In this document: piece by piece, positions 5,228 to 8,596 of the stretch
How positions within the stretch are numbered: position 1 is the stretch's first letter
Layout: each line of letters starts with the position of its first letter
From: Acidobacteriota bacterium
Lineage (GTDB): Bacteria > Acidobacteriota > Terriglobia > Bryobacterales > Bryobacteraceae
Direction of reading: 5' to 3'
Assembly (NCBI GenBank): GCA_018268875.1
Contig: JAFDVT010000777.1
Span: 1-8,596, forward strand
DNA: 8,596 bases
Translations under genes and position numbers: made by a program
The notes under the pieces: generated by a model
Seen by the model: the letters and a program-made list of their open reading frames with translations, nothing else
What the model was told of the DNA's origin: nothing
Database searches by the model: none

Positions 5228-6124
5228 TCAGTCCCCCGCCTTGGCTTTGCGTGTGGCGATGCGCATTCCCAGGCGCCGTTGCCGCGAGGCCAGTTCCGCG
5301 GCGTACGCCCGGGCGAATTCGGCTCCGAGAAACAGCACCGATGAGGAAAACTGCGCCCACAGCAACAGCACGATCACCGATCGCCCCGGCCCGAACATCG
5401 ACCCTACGGTGGATTTGCCGATGTACAGCGTCATCAGTTCCTTCCCGATCGTAAAGAACAGCGCGGTGGCAAATCCGCCGGCGATCGCGGCCTTCCAGGG
5501 CACCTTGGCCTCCGGCACATAGCGGTGAACGAGCAAAAACAACACCAGCAACAGCACGAACGAAACGCCCAGGTTCGCCAGCGACAGCACCCATTCGGGA
5601 GCCGGCAGCACCCCGGTCACGAATTTGCCCGTAACCGAAATCAGGATGCCCAACGTGGAAAGGATGAACACCAGCACCGCCAGGGCAAACACCAGAAGGA
5701 AGGACCGCAGCCGTCCCTTGATGAAGTCGCCGAAGCCGGCTTCTTCGTTCACCGGGTGGCACCAGATGAGGTTGAGCGAGGCGCGAAGTTCGCCGGCAAT
5801 GCCGCCCACGCCCCAAAGCAGCACCAGGAACCCGAGGCTCGCCGCCAGCGCCGAATCCCCTTGCGAAGGCGTTTTCTCCAGCGCCTCGGCGACGGTGGCC
5901 GCGACGTTCGGACCGAAAATATGTTCCACCCGCTCGTTCAAAAGGTAGCGAGACGAGTTCCGCCCCAAAAGGAACGTCACCAGACTCATCGCCACCGTGA
6001 TCAACGGCACGAGCGACAACAGGACGTAATAGGACAGCGAGGCGCTCAACGTGGATCCCCGATTCCTGTCCCAGCCTGCCCACACCGATTTCAGGATCCG
6101 TGTGAATCGCATTGTTCGATTCAT
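5228..6124 (-). CDS. YihY/RBN-family inner-membrane protein
   Basis: Predicted protein of 298 residues from the ATG at 6124; the ATG at 6112 gives 294. About six membrane helices are visible, starting with LSASLSYYVLLSLVPLITVAMSLV (near residues 27-50). Family landmarks are LSYYVLLSLVPL, LLWGVGGIAGELRASLNLIW (102-121), HRYVPEAKVPWKAAIAGG (200-217) and FLGAEFARAYA (265-275). Despite the old 'ribonuclease BN' label, these are membrane proteins of unclear transport function. The open frame extends to 6547, but that part overlaps the divergent YflT-like gene and is not coding. No Shine-Dalgarno sequence precedes either ATG. A sigma-54-like element (6125-6140) abuts the first ATG and would favour the second as a leaderless start. 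The AsmA-like gene follows directly. Confidence 0.93.
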   Translation of the reverse strand: MNRTMRFTRILKSVWAGWDRNRGSTLSASLSYYVLLSLVPLITVAMSLVTFLLGRNSSRYLLNERVEHIFGPNVAATVAEALEKTPSQGDSALAASLGFLVLLWGVGGIAGELRASLNLIWCHPVNEEAGFGDFIKGRLRSFLLVFALAVLVFILSTLGILISVTGKFVTGVLPAPEWVLSLANLGVSFVLLLVLFLLVHRYVPEAKVPWKAAIAGGFATALFFTIGKELMTLYIGKSTVGSMFGPGRSVIVLLLWAQFSSSVLFLGAEFARAYAAELASRQRRLGMRIATRKAKAGD

Positions 6125-6140
6125 AGCATGCCGTGTGCCA
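6125..6140 (-). promoter_or_regulatory. Candidate sigma-54 (-24/-12) promoter of the YihY-AsmA operon
   Basis: On the minus strand the element reads TGGCACACGGCATGCT, preceded by T: TTGGCAC, exactly 10 bp between GG and GC, then TGC. The predicted start is at 6112-6114, next to the second in-frame ATG (6112). The sequence match is good, but the position so close to the gene makes it less certain than the CsbD and DUF1328 elements. Confidence 0.5.
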
Positions 6141-6249
6141 AGGTGCTCGGCCGGCCACCCGTGAAGTTTATTCGGAAGAATCGTTCCTATACTGGACGAA
6201 AGTTCCCACTTTGGGTGCGTAACCGGCGTCACAAAACGACTTATGGCTC

Positions 6250-6265
6250 TGGCCACAGACTTGCA
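6250..6265 (+). promoter_or_regulatory. Sigma-54 (-24/-12) promoter of the YflT-like gene
   Basis: TGGCCACAGACTTGCA has TGGC, exactly 10 bp between GG and GC, and a perfect TTGCA at -12; the -24 box lacks the usual CACG. The predicted start at about A6276 leaves a short leader of 18 bases that contains the Shine-Dalgarno sequence and ends at the GTG at 6294. Confidence 0.65.
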
Positions 6266-6278
6266 TACCTGGCTAAGC

Positions 6279-6286
6279 GGAGAGGA
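6279..6286 (+). promoter_or_regulatory. Ribosome binding site that decides the GTG start at 6294
   Basis: GGAGAGGA lies 7 bases before GTG 6294, good spacing. The in-frame ATG at 6243 has no such site and lies upstream of the predicted transcription start. Confidence 0.75.
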
Positions 6287-6293
6287 ACTGTTC

Positions 6294-6746
6294 GTGACAC
6301 GCACCATACCTGTTTTTGGGATTTGTCCAAATGGGTCGAGATTGGAAAACTCTGTAATCGCATTGCGGCGCTGCGGCTTTGAGGCGATGAAAATTTCTGT
6401 ACTTTTGCCGAGATACCGGGCGACGCAAATCACGTCCGGCGCGGTGGTTCTGGGCGGAACGTTGGGCTGGCTGGTGGGGATTGGCCTGTTGGCCTTGCCT
6501 GGGATGGCCCCGCTGGTCGTATACGGGTCCTTGGTATCCGCGCTCACCGCAATGGGAGCCGGGTTCGCCCTGGGCGGCTTTTCCGGCGCCCTTTCGGAGA
6601 TCGGCGTACCGGAAAGCCAGGCAAAACAACTGGAAACCTACATCAAACGGGGCGAAATTGTCCTGTCGGTGGAATGCGAAGGCGAACGCGCCGCCGTCGA
6701 CGCCCGCAAGATCCTGCAAAACACCGGCGTCCAGGTCGTCGCGTAG
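6294..6746 (+). CDS. General stress protein 17M/YflT-like membrane-associated protein
   Basis: Predicted protein of 150 residues from the GTG at 6294. Residues 5-38 (IPVFGICPNGSRLENSVIALRRCGF...ISVLLP) form a small alpha/beta module like the YflT/general-stress-17M domain. A glycine-rich hydrophobic stretch (about 48-100, GGTLGWLVGIGLLALPG and GAGFALGGFSGAL) follows, long enough for two membrane passes. A second module ends the protein (IGVPESQAKQLETYIKRGEIVLSVEC...ARKILQNTGVQVV). This layout is common in bacterial proteins annotated as general or heat stress proteins, whose mechanism is unknown. I chose GTG 6294 over ATG 6243 from the ribosome binding site and the promoter at 6250-6265. It diverges from the YihY gene; the PHP-domain gene follows after 27 bases. 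Confidence 0.83.
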   Translation: MTRTIPVFGICPNGSRLENSVIALRRCGFEAMKISVLLPRYRATQITSGAVVLGGTLGWLVGIGLLALPGMAPLVVYGSLVSALTAMGAGFALGGFSGALSEIGVPESQAKQLETYIKRGEIVLSVECEGERAAVDARKILQNTGVQVVA

Positions 6747-6753
6747 CCGGATC

Positions 6754-6765
6754 TTTAGTACTAAA
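6754..6765. repeat. 12-bp perfect palindrome between the YflT-like and PHP genes
   Basis: TTTAGTACTAAA is a perfect palindrome. Allowing one mismatch pair it extends to 20 bp (6750-6769, GAT at the left and ATC at the right). It overlaps TAAAAT (6762-6767), a possible -10 box 6 bases before the ATG at 6774. It could be a repressor site; there is no T run or loop to make it a terminator. Confidence 0.4.
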
Positions 6766-6773
6766 ATCCAAAG

Positions 6774-7784
6774 ATGACCAAAGGCACCGCCTGGTGGCTT
6801 CGAGGGACCGCGCTCAGTCTGGCGGCGCTAACCGCAATGTTCACGCAGAATCTGCCCGTCGCGATCGACGCGAAGGCGCGCGGCTCCTGGTACAAAGGCA
6901 ACCTCCATACCCATACCTTGAATAGCGACGGCGATTCCACCCCGAACGACGTCGCCACCTGGTACCGCGAACACGGCTATCAGTTTCTGGTGCTGACCGA
7001 CCACAACACCTTCACGAACCCGGCCGGCCTGAACTCGATCCTCGCTTCGAAAGAGCGCTTCCTGTTGATCCCCGGCGAGGAACTCACCGACACCTATCTG
7101 CAGAAGCCGATTCATATCAATGCTTTGAATCTGCAAAGGGAAGTGCTGCCCCGCCACGGTGGCTCGGTGGCGCAAACGATGCAGAACAACGTGAACGCCA
7201 TTCGCGAGGCCAAGGCGTTGCCGTCCATCAACCACCCGAACTTCCAATGGGCGATCACCGCCGAGGACTTTCTACAGGTGAAGGGCATTGGGATGTTTGA
7301 GGTCTACAACGGCCATCCCACCGTCAATAACGTGGGCGGAGGCGGCGTACGGTCGATGGACGAGTTGTGGGACGTCGTTCTCACGGCTGGCCAGAGAATG
7401 TACGGCATCGCGGTGGACGATGCGCATGTCTTCAAAAAGATTGGCCAGGAATATTCCAACCCCGGCCGCGGCTGGGTTTGCGTGCGGGCGGCTTCCCTGA
7501 ATGCCGACGACATCACGGCAGCCCTCGAACAGGGGCAGTTCTACGCGTCAAACGGCGTGAAACTGATGGACGTCAAAGTGACCGAAACCGAATACCGGGT
7601 GGAGATCGACGCCCAGAAGCACGAAAAGTTCACGACCCACTTTATCGGCGCCGGAGGAAAGGTCCTGGCCAGCACCTACGACACGATCCCGACGTATCGA
7701 TTCCAGGGTGGCGAAAAGTACGTGCGCGCCCGCGTCGACTCGTCGTTCGGCCATTCCGCCTGGACGCAACCGGTGTTCCGGTAA
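6774..7784 (+). CDS. Exported PHP-domain metal-dependent phosphoesterase-like protein
   Basis: Predicted protein of 336 residues. Residues 5-33 (basic residue, then GTALSLAALTAMFTQ) look like a signal peptide or membrane anchor. The PHP fold follows with its metal ligands in order: H45 and H47 in NLHTHT, D52 in NSDGD, D76-H77 in LVLTDHNTF, E102/E103 in IPGEE, H114, H154 in INHPNF, E176 in FEVYNG, and D216/H218 in DDAH. All the usual ligand positions are filled, so the enzyme should be active. PHP domains hydrolyse phosphoesters with a trinuclear metal centre; the substrate cannot be told from sequence. The last about 80 residues (from VKVTETEYRVEI) form a small beta-rich domain often seen at the end of such proteins. 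The ATG at 6774 has no Shine-Dalgarno sequence. It may be co-transcribed with the YflT-like gene or leaderless. Confidence 0.88.
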   Translation: MTKGTAWWLRGTALSLAALTAMFTQNLPVAIDAKARGSWYKGNLHTHTLNSDGDSTPNDVATWYREHGYQFLVLTDHNTFTNPAGLNSILASKERFLLIPGEELTDTYLQKPIHINALNLQREVLPRHGGSVAQTMQNNVNAIREAKALPSINHPNFQWAITAEDFLQVKGIGMFEVYNGHPTVNNVGGGGVRSMDELWDVVLTAGQRMYGIAVDDAHVFKKIGQEYSNPGRGWVCVRAASLNADDITAALEQGQFYASNGVKLMDVKVTETEYRVEIDAQKHEKFTTHFIGAGGKVLASTYDTIPTYRFQGGEKYVRARVDSSFGHSAWTQPVFR

Positions 7785-7852
7785 AAAAGTTTCACTTCTG
7801 AGCACGATCACACTCAAGCAGTTCGGCGAACCGGCCGAAGGTACGACTAAGC

Positions 7853-8596
7853 ATGAGAGTGGGCGTTCTGATCCGCGAGTTGCCGGCCGCATCGGCTGGG
7901 CCCGACAACTTTCTTGTCGATCAGATCACCGGTTTGCTTGAAATGGGCTGCGATGTCGAGGTTTTTCCCTCGGATCGTACGCCTCCCGCCGCCGCGCCTT
8001 TGGATGTTCACCCGCTGTGGCAGGACCGCGTTGTGTACCCAGTGTCGCCCGCCGCCGCGCTACTGCGTGGCAAGCTTCGTTCCGGGGCCTTCCACCTGCC
8101 GAGATACGGGCGGTACGCCGGGTCCTTGCGTTTGTGGCGCGAATCCGCCGCCTTTGCGTCCCGCCCCAGGTTCGACGCCGTTCACTGCCATTTCGCCCAC
8201 AACGGCCGGCGTGGCTCGGCGTTGCGCGACCTCGGCCTGATCGACGCGTCCACCCGGCTGGTGACCTCCCTGTATGCCAACGATGCGGAAACCGGTGGTG
8301 ACGGCTCGGCTTACGCGCGGATGTTCGCCAACACCGACGTATTTCTTTGCCCGAACGACACGCTGCGATATCGCATGCTTGCCTTGGGCGCTCCGCCCGA
8401 AAAAACGCAGGTACACCAGGTCGGAATTCCGGTTGCGCAGTTCCAAACCAAGGCCGGAACCCCGGGTATGCCCGCGCCGGAGCGCAACGCCCGGTTGAGG
8501 CTTGTGACGGTGGCCCCGCTCATCGGCCAGGAAGGCGTGGAATTCGGCATCCGGGCCATCGCGGCGTTGCGCAATGAAGTTCCCGGCCTGATCCGC
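7853..8596 (+). CDS. Glycosyltransferase, GT-B/GT4-like (C-terminus outside window)
   Basis: The frame is open from the ATG at 7853 to the window edge (248 codons, no stop). GAAGG 11 bases upstream may be the ribosome binding site. The visible part is the N-terminal acceptor half and the beginning of the donor half of a GT-B enzyme. Landmarks are FLVDQITGLLEMGCDVEVF (20-38), FDAVHCHFAHNG (107-118), YARMFANTDVFLCPNDTLRYRMLALGAPPEKTQVHQVGIPV (154-194), and LVTVAPLIGQEGVEFGIRAIAAL (217-239), where many family members have 'vGRl.ekKGv.yaieA'. The order fits WcaL-like transferases of exopolysaccharide synthesis. At 138-145 the sequence is TSLYANDA where relatives usually have TxHGxD, so the usual histidine is a tyrosine. 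The nucleotide-sugar site lies beyond the window. Confidence 0.88.
   Translation, partial: MRVGVLIRELPAASAGPDNFLVDQITGLLEMGCDVEVFPSDRTPPAAAPLDVHPLWQDRVVYPVSPAAALLRGKLRSGAFHLPRYGRYAGSLRLWRESAAFASRPRFDAVHCHFAHNGRRGSALRDLGLIDASTRLVTSLYANDAETGGDGSAYARMFANTDVFLCPNDTLRYRMLALGAPPEKTQVHQVGIPVAQFQTKAGTPGMPAPERNARLRLVTVAPLIGQEGVEFGIRAIAALRNEVPGLIR

Noticed and set aside
5187..6158. Open frame of 323 codons on the minus strand in a different frame from YihY
   Set aside because: It overlaps the YihY gene on the same strand; only the other frame has membrane helices and YihY landmarks.
6125..6547. N-terminal extension of the YihY frame
   Set aside because: It adds 141 residues unlike the family, lies antisense to the YflT-like gene and spans both divergent promoters.
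6734..6747. GG-N10-GC match upstream of the PHP gene
   Set aside because: Only the four bare bases fit; there is no TGGCA and the -12 box reads TAGCC. Such matches are expected by chance in GC-rich DNA.
1..8596. tRNA or rRNA genes, CRISPR arrays, insertion sequences, phage or toxin-antitoxin genes
   Set aside because: I saw no direct repeat array, transposase, terminal inverted repeats or tRNA-like cloverleaf by eye. There are no gene-free gaps over 300 bases in which to hide one.

Overview
This is a gene-dense, GC-rich window from a bacterium. It most resembles an acidobacterium of the Solibacter/Bryobacter type. The lineage call rests on recognising two lineage-typical secreted hypothetical proteins at the left end and an AsmA-like protein of a kind common there; no rRNA or marker gene confirms it.

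Layout, left to right. Positions 1-1217 hold three minus-strand genes: a cut-off secreted protein (1-285), a secreted conserved protein (347-931) and a 54-residue DUF1328 membrane protein (1053-1217). A strong terminator (966-1001) ends the DUF1328 transcript. Positions 1412-2671 hold a two-gene minus-strand operon, SYLF (Ysc84-like) then a double-BON protein, closed by a terminator at 1363-1385. A CsbD-family gene (2842-3045, plus) diverges from it and has its own terminator. A lone receiver protein (3137-3571, plus) converges on an AsmA-like envelope protein (3574-5214, minus), which follows a YihY/RBN-family membrane protein (5228-6124, minus). Diverging from YihY is a general-stress-17M/YflT-like protein (6294-6746, plus), then a secreted PHP-domain protein (6774-7784, plus) and the N-terminal part of a GT-B glycosyltransferase (7853 to the window end, plus).

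The main result is regulatory. Five intergenic 16-bp elements of the form TGGC-N8-TGC(A/T), with GG and GC exactly 10 bp apart, sit upstream of DUF1328, SYLF-BON, CsbD, YihY-AsmA and the YflT-like gene, each in the correct orientation. This is the -24/-12 signature of sigma-54 (RpoN) promoters. A sixth, weaker element precedes the 347-931 gene. DUF1328, CsbD, BON, SYLF and YflT-like proteins are families elsewhere tied to general or envelope stress, often under sigma-B or sigma-S, so the window looks like an RpoN-controlled envelope/general stress island. No sigma-54 activator (AAA+ protein) lies in the window, and the receiver protein has no output domain.

Further control is suggested by a hairpin that pairs the SYLF ribosome binding site, a 12-base leader shared by the DUF1328 and CsbD genes, and two promoters placed so close to the start codon that the transcript would be almost leaderless. 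All functions come from reading motifs; no database search was run.
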